A DNA stretch of 64,000 nt, taken from the NCBI GenBank assembly GCA_947479755.1, contig CANKAM010000002.1, positions 62,001-126,000 of the forward strand, written 5' to 3'. This stretch comes from Bacteroidota bacterium. Lineage in GTDB: Bacteria > Bacteroidota > Bacteroidia > SXHM01. Positions 35,084 through 43,791 of this stretch are shown piece by piece. The notes beneath the pieces were generated by a model, which saw nothing but the letters and a program-made list of their open reading frames with translations, searched no databases and was not told the DNA's origin. The translations under genes and the position numbers were made by a program. Numbering within the stretch: position 1 is the stretch's first letter; the number at the start of each line of letters is the position of its first letter.

Positions 35084-35775
35084 AAGCCTTTCGTCTTATA
35101 CATCCTCCACCACGGAACCGCAGGGTTATCGTGGTGCTCGTAGTGATAGCCGAAAAAATAACAACTCACAAACGCCCACAGATGATTCTTGTTTTGTGTT
35201 CCGCTTTTGTGTTTGTTGTTATGCAATCCGCTGTGTGGCTCAAAGGTTCCGAAATAAAATAGTTGCACGGTGCTGAGGCACATCGGTAATACATAAAACA
35301 GCAGCAGATTCACAACGTATATTTTTAAACCGAACATCAACAGGTTGAAAAATATTGCGGTAAATAGAAACTGTTTCCATCCGATGTAGTGGCTGATAAA
35401 TGAAATAAACCAAGGCAAAAATTTTCTGCTCTTGTGAAAATCAGGGTCCTGCTCTTCTCCATTGTATTGATGATGTGCATGATGATTTTTATACATCAGG
35501 TCAAAAGAGTTGAATGCAAAAACGGATGCACAGAAAATACCTATAGCGCGATTTAATTTCGGGTTTGCCGGATAAACAACTTCGTGAATAGCATCATGAG
35601 CAGTGATGAAAACTCCGGTAAATAATTCGGTGAGCAAAAGAACGAGCGGAATAGCCCAATAGCTTAATGATTGCAGGGGTTGCAATAGCGCAAAAACAAA
35701 AACCGCAAGCCAAAGAATAATAATACCTGCAGCAATCAGAATTCCTTTATTTCCGATTTGTTCGCTTGCAATCAT
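35050..35775 (-). CDS. CrtW-like beta-carotene ketolase / fatty acid desaturase-type enzyme
   Basis: A 241-aa membrane di-iron enzyme. The histidine boxes HDAIHE (60-65), HHAHHQ (98-103) and YHYEHHDNPAVPWW (~212) and the segment YFGTFEPH fit carotenoid 4-ketolases (CrtW). These add keto groups to beta-ionone rings to give canthaxanthin-type pigments. Other carotenoid genes are not in the window, so the substrate is inferred. The last residues, VIASDSEAIS, are encoded by the palindromic repeat and are probably not part of the ancestral protein. The start ATGA overlaps the stop of the upstream TonB receptor by four bases. Confidence 0.8.
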   Translation of the reverse strand: MIASEQIGNKGILIAAGIIILWLAVFVFALLQPLQSLSYWAIPLVLLLTELFTGVFITAHDAIHEVVYPANPKLNRAIGIFCASVFAFNSFDLMYKNHHAHHQYNGEEQDPDFHKSRKFLPWFISFISHYIGWKQFLFTAIFFNLLMFGLKIYVVNLLLFYVLPMCLSTVQLFYFGTFEPHSGLHNNKHKSGTQNKNHLWAFVSCYFFGYHYEHHDNPAVPWWRMYKTKGFVIASDSEAIS

Positions 35776-38588
35776 TTTTGTTTTTTCTCCAACTCAAACA
35801 AGAGAGAGATGTAGCCCATGCGACCAATTCTCGGGCCTCCATAAACCTGAAATTGTTTGTTGTTGGTAAGGTTTGATGCTCCTAATTTTATGGTGCAATG
35901 AATTTTTGGAATGAATTTGTTAATCTGTGCATCCACTGCATAGTAAGTAGGCACAAAGCCGGTGAATTGCGGACTGCCTGTAAAATCAAAGCCCTGCACC
36001 CATTTGTAGTTGGTGTTAAAGCCCCAGTGGTGTGTTTTCCAGCCAAAGAGGTTGAGGTCAAAATCGCGGCCACTTATACCCGCATTGTATTTATGTGCAG
36101 GTGTGTTGAAGGCAGGAATAATAGGGTCGTTGGAACTGGATGCCTCATTCAACACGTTCCAGGAGTAGTTTCCGTTGACAGAGAAATTTTTTGCGAAAAA
36201 TAAATTTCCACCGATGGAAAAGCCTTGTGTGGTTACAGCCCCTTCAGCATTACTGGCAACACGGTAGGCTTGTAAATAACTAAAATAGGCGGGGTTGTCA
36301 GGGAGAAATCGTATATCGGCTGCAAGTTTGTAACCGATAAAATCGGTGTAGTAACTGAAGTAATAATTCAGGTCAAAATAAAGCCGGTTGAATAAGGAAG
36401 TGCGGTAACCAATCTCAGCCGTTTTTACTTTTTCGGGTCTGATGGGGTCAATTTTAGAATATACTAAATCATTCGGATTTAATGAATTAAAATAAATAAG
36501 CAATGAAGGAATGGTAACCAGCGAATCGTACCCGGTAATATTTCCGATAAGTATAGCGCGACCTACATTGTAATAAAGGTATTGATCGGCAAGCGTGGGG
36601 TTGCGGATAGCGGCAGAAAAGGAAACACGCAGCGTGTGATTTTTATGCGGATTCCAGATAACGGAAGCGGCAGGCGAAACAAGGAAGTTGAAGTTCTTGT
36701 TTTTATCCAGGCGTGCAGTAAGATTAAACTTCCATTTATCTTCTTTCAGTTTCTTTTCAAGACCTACATAAATACCGTATTCGTAGTTGTAGATTTTTAT
36801 GCGGTTGCTGTCGTTGTCCAGCGTGTCGCTGAAAATTGTTCCTTCGGAATTGGGTGCATACAACCTTCCGTTGGCACCCACAATAATATCCATAAACGAT
36901 GGCTTGAATTTATATTCGCCATGCGCATGATACAAGGCCGATTTATCATAAAACAACGTGCCCCCTTCACCAAACGATTTGCGCGAAATGATGGCATTTT
37001 TCAAGCTGTCGAATGCTGCTGTTCCGGGCTCGTAATATGCATTATAACCAAGTGTAGCAGAGTTGGCATAATCACTCGCCTCTTGATGCCAGTTATTAAG
37101 AGAGTCCATATACATATTAAGTACAGCATTTGCCTGAGTAGTATCATAAGGAAATGATGATAGAGGGAAACCTGGTAAGTTACCGTTAGGTGCAAAGGAA
37201 GGAGAAATCAACCCTTTAATATTTTGACTCCAATAATTTCGGTAATCTGAACTCCATCTGATATTATCTTTTGCAGCATCTTGCATAAGGAATGCAGTGA
37301 ATACTGCATCATAGCTTTTTCCTGCATCTTCGTTGGTTGCATATAGGCGGAAGAAATATTTATCGCGCTTGTTGATTTCAATACGGTTCTGAAAAAACAA
37401 AATGTCTTTCAAACTGTAGCGATTATCGCCCTGATAAACGGTTGTTCCTGTTCCGAAATTAGAAGCAACAATCAGTTCCACATCTTCTTTCAGGCGGTAG
37501 TGCATAGCTAGGGATGCTTTCAGGTTTTTGGAGTCATAGCTAACCAGATCTTTTTCCCAGTAGCCATCACGATACCATAATCCAAGCCCTGGCATTTGAC
37601 TTTGCTGGCTTAAACTTGTTGCATTGTTTATTCCGCTAGTCAGGTTTTCATCGCCATATCGGTTAACAGCATCATAACCTCCCGGATTATACTTGCCCGC
37701 GCGGCTTGAAGTGGAAGGGTCATCATTATCGGCTTCCCAGTCATGTGCCTGCATGTAAAACAGGTTGAGCTTGTAGGCAAATTTATCTACACCCGCTTTG
37801 TTTTTAAATACCTGGGCATAGCGCACTGCCGTTTCTAATAATCCGCGCTCACCGGCTTTAAACTGCACGGCCAGTCCCGGTTTTATAAACGGGTTTTTGG
37901 TAGTCATGCTCAGCACCCCGTTAAAAGCATTCGGACCATAAAAGGCAGAGCTGGCACCTTGTATAATATCTACTTTCAATACATCAAGGTCTGATGCTCC
38001 CAAAAAATTGCCAAGCGAAAAGTTAAGGCCCGGACTTTGGTTATCAACCCCGTCAATAATTTGCAGCGAGCGCACTGGCGAGGTGCTGTTGAACCCACGC
38101 GTGTTAATGATTTTAAAACCGATACTTGCTGAGGTAAGGTCAACACCTTTCAGGTTGCCCAGGCCCTCGTAAAAGTTGGCGGCAGGGGTTTCTTTAATGG
38201 CTATAACGTCCATGCTTTCTACCGTTAGTGCGCTTTCTTTCTGCTTTTCTGAAATGCGTTGTTCCACTTTGGTAGCTTCTTTCAGGGCTATTTTACTGCT
38301 ACCTAAACTGATGTTGAGGGGAGAGGAAGTTGATTGCAAAACCTTTTCCTGAGTATCATACCCTATATAAGAAATAACAAGCGTGTAGGGCGCTTTCTGG
38401 TCTTTGGGGTTGAACGAAAACTTGCCGTCAAAATCGGTAACGGCTCCTATGCTGGTGCCTTTTATAACCACACTGGCGCCAATCAATGACTCGCCCGAGG
38501 TCTGGTCTTTTATGGTTCCGGTTATGTTCTGGGCAATAAGCTGAACAGAAGAAATAATCAATAGGGCTAATAAACTCAGTCGCTTCAT
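35772..38588 (-). CDS. TonB-dependent receptor with CarboxypepD_reg-like domain
   Basis: A ~938-aa outer-membrane receptor. A signal peptide (MKRLSLLALLIISSVQLIAQ) is followed by a carboxypeptidase-regulatory-like domain (ITGTIKDQTSGESLIGASVV), a plug domain (~120-240, ending GPNAFNGVLSMTTKNPF) and a long beta-barrel ending YISLLFELEKKQK. No SusD-like gene is adjacent, so it is not a typical glycan-uptake pair. The substrate is unknown. I choose ATG 38588 over 38618 because the signal peptide starts there. It is translationally coupled to the ketolase gene. Confidence 0.9.
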   Translation of the reverse strand: MKRLSLLALLIISSVQLIAQNITGTIKDQTSGESLIGASVVIKGTSIGAVTDFDGKFSFNPKDQKAPYTLVISYIGYDTQEKVLQSTSSPLNISLGSSKIALKEATKVEQRISEKQKESALTVESMDVIAIKETPAANFYEGLGNLKGVDLTSASIGFKIINTRGFNSTSPVRSLQIIDGVDNQSPGLNFSLGNFLGASDLDVLKVDIIQGASSAFYGPNAFNGVLSMTTKNPFIKPGLAVQFKAGERGLLETAVRYAQVFKNKAGVDKFAYKLNLFYMQAHDWEADNDDPSTSSRAGKYNPGGYDAVNRYGDENLTSGINNATSLSQQSQMPGLGLWYRDGYWEKDLVSYDSKNLKASLAMHYRLKEDVELIVASNFGTGTTVYQGDNRYSLKDILFFQNRIEINKRDKYFFRLYATNEDAGKSYDAVFTAFLMQDAAKDNIRWSSDYRNYWSQNIKGLISPSFAPNGNLPGFPLSSFPYDTTQANAVLNMYMDSLNNWHQEASDYANSATLGYNAYYEPGTAAFDSLKNAIISRKSFGEGGTLFYDKSALYHAHGEYKFKPSFMDIIVGANGRLYAPNSEGTIFSDTLDNDSNRIKIYNYEYGIYVGLEKKLKEDKWKFNLTARLDKNKNFNFLVSPAASVIWNPHKNHTLRVSFSAAIRNPTLADQYLYYNVGRAILIGNITGYDSLVTIPSLLIYFNSLNPNDLVYSKIDPIRPEKVKTAEIGYRTSLFNRLYFDLNYYFSYYTDFIGYKLAADIRFLPDNPAYFSYLQAYRVASNAEGAVTTQGFSIGGNLFFAKNFSVNGNYSWNVLNEASSSNDPIIPAFNTPAHKYNAGISGRDFDLNLFGWKTHHWGFNTNYKWVQGFDFTGSPQFTGFVPTYYAVDAQINKFIPKIHCTIKLGASNLTNNKQFQVYGGPRIGRMGYISLLFELEKKQK

Positions 38589-38663
38589 TCGGTTGGTTTT
38601 TTTCTTTGTGGATTGCAAAGAAAAGAAAATTTTGGAAAGTGGGCAGACGGGAAAGCCTAAAGC

Positions 38664-38694
38664 AAAAAAAGCACCGCTATTAGCGGTGCTTTTT
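38664..38694. terminator. Bidirectional rho-independent terminator
   Basis: A perfect 9-bp stem, AGCACCGCT/AGCGGTGCT, with a 3-base loop, has A-rich sequence on the left and TTTT on the right. It follows the 194-aa secreted protein gene (minus) and would separate it from the TonB receptor gene. Confidence 0.85.
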
Positions 38695-38696
38695 AT

Positions 38697-39278
38697 TTAT
38701 TTCAGATTTTTTTTTCCCGTAAACCTTAACACCGCTTTGTCTTTAGGCACTTTTTTAAACGCAAACCCATCTAAAAACTCATAAGGCACGTTCATATCGG
38801 CAGCCGAGCGGGTATGCACATACAGCACTGCCAGTGCAGTGTTATCAACCCAGCCTTTTACGGCCCACTGCGCCCCGCGCTCGTCTTCCCAGAAATCAAG
38901 AATACCGTTGGCATCGGCATTGTAAGGATGCTTTTGTTCGCGGATATAACCAATGCCACTGGTAACATCATACGATAACTTCAAAAGCTGCATGTAGGAA
39001 ACCAAAAGGCTTTCCAGTGTTTCTTTATCCGAATTAATGAAATTAGTGCCCAGCAAAACCACTTGCAGGCCGTAACGCTTTCCGTTGCTCGAAACCTCCA
39101 TAGTGTACTCTTCCAGCTCACTGTTGTTCATAGAAACATCAGCTTTTCCCGGGTCGGCAGGAAAAAGAGCACCGTAGCCGGTGTTGTCAATAGCATAGTT
39201 TTTAAACTGTATTGTTTGCGCTGAAAGGGCGGTGAAGGCAGCAACGAAACAACAAACGAGGGGTATTGAATTTTTCAT
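38697..39278 (-). CDS. Secreted protein of unknown function
   Basis: A ~193-aa protein with signal peptide MKNSIPLVCCFVAAFTALSAQ and a body beginning TIQFKNYAIDNTGYGALFPADPG. No family recognised. The mixture of short strands and DWxDxR-like acidic segments suggests a small periplasmic or outer-membrane-associated domain. The in-frame ATG at 39287 adds three residues and is possible; 39278 gives the cleaner signal peptide. A terminator follows directly. Confidence 0.7.
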   Translation of the reverse strand: MKNSIPLVCCFVAAFTALSAQTIQFKNYAIDNTGYGALFPADPGKADVSMNNSELEEYTMEVSSNGKRYGLQVVLLGTNFINSDKETLESLLVSYMQLLKLSYDVTSGIGYIREQKHPYNADANGILDFWEDERGAQWAVKGWVDNTALAVLYVHTRSAADMNVPYEFLDGFAFKKVPKDKAVLRFTGKKNLK

Positions 39279-39376
39279 GTCGCACAAATTTTCGGGTCCG
39301 TTTAGTTCTATGCAACAGGGGAGAGGGATGTTACATTTTTTCGTTGAACGACAGGACCAACAACCGTTTGCGGGAA

Positions 39377-40057
39377 TTATTGCCCCAACTCCTTCACAAA
39401 CCAGAACGTAGCGTCTTTATACTTTCCACCTTCCAGCAGTTCGCGGGCTTTTTTAAGTGTATTAAATGGTCCCATATCAATAGTGGAATTTACCAGCCAT
39501 GCCGGCACACTTCCGCCCGGATTTATTTTTGCGAAATATTCCACATCAACAAAGCCTCCCGCAAGCGGAGTAAGTGTCCATCCGGTTTTTCCTTCTTTAA
39601 TTCTTACAATTCCGTCATTTTCTTTTACCATATCAACCACACAAACAGAATTAGTTCTGATAACCTTTGTAACGCTATCCTGTTTCAGTGACGAACGGAA
39701 AACCTGGTCGCGGTCGCTGGCCGGCCACGGTAAACCGGTATGCGTATAATAGCATTGCGCTGTGTCGCAAACAGCAAGTACCATTTTTGCTTCCACGCAG
39801 TTATAAGCCCACTCAGTATAGCCCGGAACATCTTTCAGTAAAGCGGTAAAAGCCGAAAGAGTTGTTTTTACACGCATGGTGGCACGCACCTCATCAAATT
39901 TAGCACCCTCGGGCAGGCGCGAATAAACTTTTATGCCGTCTTCATTTTTTTTGAGTGTCCACTCCTGCGCGTGGGAAGTAAGTAGCAGGCAGCAGCAGGC
40001 GGCAGTCATCCAATACTGCCACCTGCCACCTGCCGCTGCCAACTTAATTTTCTTCAT
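39377..40057 (-). CDS. START/SRPBCC-domain secreted protein
   Basis: A 226-aa protein with an atypical signal peptide (MKKIKLAAAGGRWQYWMTAACCCLLLTSHAQ). The START-like lipid-binding fold occupies ~32-215 (WTLKKNEDGIKVYSR, PGYTEWAYNCVEAKMV, LPWPASDRDQVFR). Members bind hydrophobic ligands. The N-terminal codons 4-24 coincide with a GGCAGGTGGCAG-type repeat and its inverted partner, which explains the odd GGRWQYW residues. The ATG overlaps the stop of the upstream DUF2804-like gene by four bases. Confidence 0.82.
   Translation of the reverse strand: MKKIKLAAAGGRWQYWMTAACCCLLLTSHAQEWTLKKNEDGIKVYSRLPEGAKFDEVRATMRVKTTLSAFTALLKDVPGYTEWAYNCVEAKMVLAVCDTAQCYYTHTGLPWPASDRDQVFRSSLKQDSVTKVIRTNSVCVVDMVKENDGIVRIKEGKTGWTLTPLAGGFVDVEYFAKINPGGSVPAWLVNSTIDMGPFNTLKKARELLEGGKYKDATFWFVKELGQ
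39985..40040. repeat. Inverted repeat inside a signal-peptide coding region
   Basis: GCAGGCAGCAGCAGGCGGCAGT (39985-40006) and ACTGCCACCTGCCACCTGCC... (40015-40040) form an imperfect 20-bp hairpin around CATCCAAT. It lies within the START-domain gene just after its start codon and could affect translation initiation on that mRNA. Confidence 0.65.
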
Positions 40058-41109
40058 GCTCTCAAATAAAAATCCTCACCCATACCAAACATATTTTCAA
40101 TCATCACTTTTTCGCCTGTTGTCTTTTTCAGGTAGCCGTTGAAAAAACCATAAGGTCCCTCGTACTGACTTTTTAAAATCAGCAGATTTATGTTTACTGA
40201 AGTATGGATAACGGGCGTGAATTCCAGATTCACCATATCGTATTCATCACTTATCTGCCACTTGCCTTTTACACCCTCGGGGCGTTTTACTTTTATAGGC
40301 GGTAGCGGATGCAACTCACCACCAAACCACAAACAGTTCTCGTTGTATTTTTCCTGTTCTATCACCTGATTATTGGTAAGGTTAAAACCAATAATGCGGT
40401 TTTCTTTATCGCGCCCCATGCCCGTTACCCAATCATAAATGGTAGGGTAAGGATAATAACCTTTGTGGTCGTCTAATATCATTTGCGAATCGCTTTGCGC
40501 AAACTTTAAGTGCTTGTCGCCAATTACCAACTCTCCTTCCATCGGCATCAGGCATTTATGCGAATACATTACTCTTCCCGCAGAAAACGGATTGCAAACC
40601 ACCATGGGGGTGTAGGTTGTAACATCGTGCAACCCGCTGAAGCGTGCATTCACATCCGGAAGATTTTGAAAGCCTTTTATCCAGGCAGTAAGTTCTAATT
40701 TATTGGTAGCAATATTATGCTTTGCCTCAAGCGAAAAGTTCTTGCTGGTGTACGAAGCAATAGAATTATACAACGTATCAGGCACCGTTAAATCCCACGA
40801 AGCCACCTTCTTTTCGTATTTTATTTTGTGGTTGTTTTTAATGTCGTAAACAATAAACTGCACCAGCGAAATTTTTTTGGCATTATAAATAGCCACCATC
40901 ACAAAATGGTCTTTGCCCATCAGTTGAAAAGCCTGCCACTCGCGCAACTGCAATGCTTTCAGTGCACGCGGCAACGGCAATTTGTAAGGCGCAGGAAAAT
41001 CCAGAAGGTTGGCCTGCTTCACAGGTGTGTTGGAACAACCAAGATTATAGTTTCCGTTCTCCACCAATTTTTCAGGAGCAGCGGTTATCGGGCGCGAGTA
41101 GGTTTTCAT
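40054..41109 (-). CDS. DUF2804-like protein
   Basis: A 351-aa protein without signal peptide or membrane helices, predicted beta-rich. It shows alternating W/Y/D motifs such as DDHKGYYPYPTIYDWVTGMG, GFNLTNNQV, ENCLWFGGELHPLPP and a C-terminal GYLKKTTGEKVMIENMFGMG. These match my recollection of DUF2804, a family of unknown function. It is translationally coupled to the START-domain gene, hinting at a shared lipid-related role. CotH is divergent upstream, 64 bases away. Confidence 0.65.
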   Translation of the reverse strand: MKTYSRPITAAPEKLVENGNYNLGCSNTPVKQANLLDFPAPYKLPLPRALKALQLREWQAFQLMGKDHFVMVAIYNAKKISLVQFIVYDIKNNHKIKYEKKVASWDLTVPDTLYNSIASYTSKNFSLEAKHNIATNKLELTAWIKGFQNLPDVNARFSGLHDVTTYTPMVVCNPFSAGRVMYSHKCLMPMEGELVIGDKHLKFAQSDSQMILDDHKGYYPYPTIYDWVTGMGRDKENRIIGFNLTNNQVIEQEKYNENCLWFGGELHPLPPIKVKRPEGVKGKWQISDEYDMVNLEFTPVIHTSVNINLLILKSQYEGPYGFFNGYLKKTTGEKVMIENMFGMGEDFYLRA

Positions 41110-41173
41110 TCTGCAATTTTAATGATTTTGAAGGCTGTGTCCGGAAAATATATCTTTGTTGAAAATAAAATCC

Positions 41174-43708
41174 ATGAAGAAACTTTTTCTCATTTTAGTA
41201 ATTATCAATTGTCAATTGTCAATTATCAATTGTCCGGCTCAGATTGTCATCAACGAATTCTCCTGTTCTAACCTCAATCAGTATGTTGACGACCACAATG
41301 ATTACAACGACTGGATTGAACTTTACAATACAACCGGAAGTGCCGTAAATCTTTCAGGTTATTACCTCAGTGATGATTCACTGAACAATACCAAATGGCA
41401 ATTTCCTTCAGGTACTTCCATTGCTGGAAATGGTTACCTGCGCATCTGGGCCTCGGGCAGAGATGTTTCAACAGTCGGAAATTACCACACCAATTTCACA
41501 CTCAAGCAAACAAAAAATAATGGCGAGTTTGTGGTGTTCTCCAATTCTTCAGGCGTTATAATTGATTATAAAATCACGTTCACAACCAAGGTAGGTCACT
41601 CATACGGGCGCACTACCAACGGCAACAGCGGATGGAGTATTTTCAGTACACCCACACCTAATGCATCTAATAACACCTCCACACCTTACAGTGCTTATTC
41701 CGTAAAGCCGGTAGCGAGTGTTGCCGCGGGTTTTTATACAACTACACAAACTGTTACGCTTACCACAACAGAACCCAGTTCTTCTATCCGTTACACGCTC
41801 AACGGAAATGAACCGCTCCAATCATCTACGCTTTATACCGGACCTATTACTGTTTCGGCTACTACGGTGATAAAAGCAAAAACCTATTCCACCAACGCAA
41901 GTATTCTCAGCAGTTTCATTCGTTTTGAAACGTATTTTATAAACGAAATGCATAGTCTGCCCGTAGTTTCTGTTACAGGTTCACAGCTTACAACACTCGC
42001 CAATGGAGACAACAGTCTGCGCCCTTACGGAAGCTTTGAATATTTTGATACTTCAGGAACCCGCACCGCAAAAAGCTATGGCGAGTTTAATAGTCACGGA
42101 CAGGATTCGTGGGCAAACAGTCAGCGCAGTCTGGATTTTGTTTCGCGTGATGAAATGGGTTACAACCATTCGGTAGAAACGCCATTATTTAATACCACCG
42201 ACCGTAATAATTTTCAGCGTGTGATACTTCGTGCAGCCGGTGATGATAATTATCCTGCAGACCATAATCCTTCTAATGCCGGTAGTGCTCACCTGCGCGA
42301 TGCATTTATTCATAATCTAAGTTTGCAGGGAGGCTTAAATCTTGATGTGCGCAGAGGTTCTAAATGTGTTATTTACCTCAACGGTGCTTATTGGGGAGTA
42401 TATGATTTACGCGATAATCCGGATGATCACGACAACACCAAATATTATTACAATCAGGATAAGTTTAACCTTTATTACATCGAAACATGGGGAAATACCT
42501 GGGCTGAATATGGCGGACAGGCAGCCCTTGATGATTGGTATACGCTATATGACTATATCATGAACAACGATCTAAGTGTGCAAAATAATTATCAGTATGT
42601 AGCCGATCGCTATGATGTAACTAGTCTCACTGATTATGTATTGGTAAATATGTTTACCGTTTGCTCCGACTGGCTGAACTGGAACACTGCATGGTGGCGC
42701 GGCACCGATCCCAACGGAACACATCTTAAGTGGGGATATGCACTTTGGGACAACGATGCCACATTCGGACACTATATCAATTACACCGGCATTCCCGATA
42801 TTTCACCAAACGCAGATGTCTGTGACCCCGAAGGTTTAGATGGAGATTCTGACCCCGAAGACCACATTGGCGTGCTGATGAAACTGCGCGAGAATGAAGG
42901 CTTCAACGACTATTACATTTCGCGTCAGATTGATTTATGGAACACCGTTTTCAGTTGCGATAACATGCTGCCTAAGTTAGACAGCACAGCCGCATTGATA
43001 GAGCCGGAAATGACCCGTCACTCCACCCGCTGGAGCGGAACCTACAACGAGTGGACACAGAATGTGCAGCAGTTGCGAGACTTTATTGATGACCGCTGCA
43101 CAGCCTTAACAACCAGTTGGACCGATTGCTATGCCTTAACCGGACCGTATGATATTACCCTGAAAACCGAACCTGCCGGTGCAGGAACAATTCTGTTCAA
43201 TTCACTTAATCTGAATCAATTTCCTTGGACAGGAACCTATTTCGGAAATATAACTACCAACCTCACCGCAACAGCTAATACAAATTTTGTCTTCAGTCAT
43301 TGGGAAACCGCTAACGGAAATGTATTAAGCAACAGCACACTCGATCCGCATGTTTTCACAGATTTTACAATAAGTGATACCATAACAGCTGTGTTTACCG
43401 ACATTACCATCGGCATTAATGAGCAGGAATCATTTTTTGATTTCAATGTTTATCCAACACAAACGGGGGATGTGGTAAATATTGAGTACACATTAACCAA
43501 AGCAGAAAATTTAACCCTGCAATTGTATGATGTAAACGGACAACTATTGTATGACATTGGTAAATCAGAAAAGGCAATTCCTCAACCGGGAATAAACCGG
43601 TTAAGTATTAACCTTGCTGGCTTGGGACTGGCGCAAGGGGTTTATTTTATCCGCCTGCAAACTGAGCAACAACGGGTAGCAAAAAAGGTAGTGTTTATAG
43701 CGCAGTAG
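41174..43708 (+). CDS. CotH kinase-like secreted protein with lamin-tail and T9SS domains
   Basis: An 844-aa protein. Signal peptide MKKLFLILVIINCQLSIINC; lamin-tail domain ~26-110 (IVINEFSCSNLNQYVDDH ... WIELYN); chitobiase-like Ig segment ~180-240 (SSSIRYTLNGNEPLQSSTLYTG); CotH kinase-like region ~290-640 with YLNGAYWGVYDLRDNPDD and WGYALWDNDATFG; a bacterial-repeat domain; and a type A sorting domain at the end. CotH proteins are atypical protein kinases in spores and may phosphorylate secreted substrates. The ATG at 41156 adds six residues; 41174 suits the signal peptide. Confidence 0.88.
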   Translation: MKKLFLILVIINCQLSIINCPAQIVINEFSCSNLNQYVDDHNDYNDWIELYNTTGSAVNLSGYYLSDDSLNNTKWQFPSGTSIAGNGYLRIWASGRDVSTVGNYHTNFTLKQTKNNGEFVVFSNSSGVIIDYKITFTTKVGHSYGRTTNGNSGWSIFSTPTPNASNNTSTPYSAYSVKPVASVAAGFYTTTQTVTLTTTEPSSSIRYTLNGNEPLQSSTLYTGPITVSATTVIKAKTYSTNASILSSFIRFETYFINEMHSLPVVSVTGSQLTTLANGDNSLRPYGSFEYFDTSGTRTAKSYGEFNSHGQDSWANSQRSLDFVSRDEMGYNHSVETPLFNTTDRNNFQRVILRAAGDDNYPADHNPSNAGSAHLRDAFIHNLSLQGGLNLDVRRGSKCVIYLNGAYWGVYDLRDNPDDHDNTKYYYNQDKFNLYYIETWGNTWAEYGGQAALDDWYTLYDYIMNNDLSVQNNYQYVADRYDVTSLTDYVLVNMFTVCSDWLNWNTAWWRGTDPNGTHLKWGYALWDNDATFGHYINYTGIPDISPNADVCDPEGLDGDSDPEDHIGVLMKLRENEGFNDYYISRQIDLWNTVFSCDNMLPKLDSTAALIEPEMTRHSTRWSGTYNEWTQNVQQLRDFIDDRCTALTTSWTDCYALTGPYDITLKTEPAGAGTILFNSLNLNQFPWTGTYFGNITTNLTATANTNFVFSHWETANGNVLSNSTLDPHVFTDFTISDTITAVFTDITIGINEQESFFDFNVYPTQTGDVVNIEYTLTKAENLTLQLYDVNGQLLYDIGKSEKAIPQPGINRLSINLAGLGLAQGVYFIRLQTEQQRVAKKVVFIAQ
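41198..41232 (+). repeat. Five-unit heptamer repeat in signal-peptide codons
   Basis: Units GTAATTA, TCAATTG, TCAATTG, TCAATTA and TCAATTG follow one another inside the CotH gene, codons ~9-20. A change of one unit (7 bases) would shift the frame. Confidence 0.75.
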
Positions 43709-43791
43709 TTTTCAACAATTTATTGTCTGTTTCTTCGTTTTTTACCCAAAGGGCGTCTGAGATTTGTATTACTTTTAGGCCCTGATTTACC

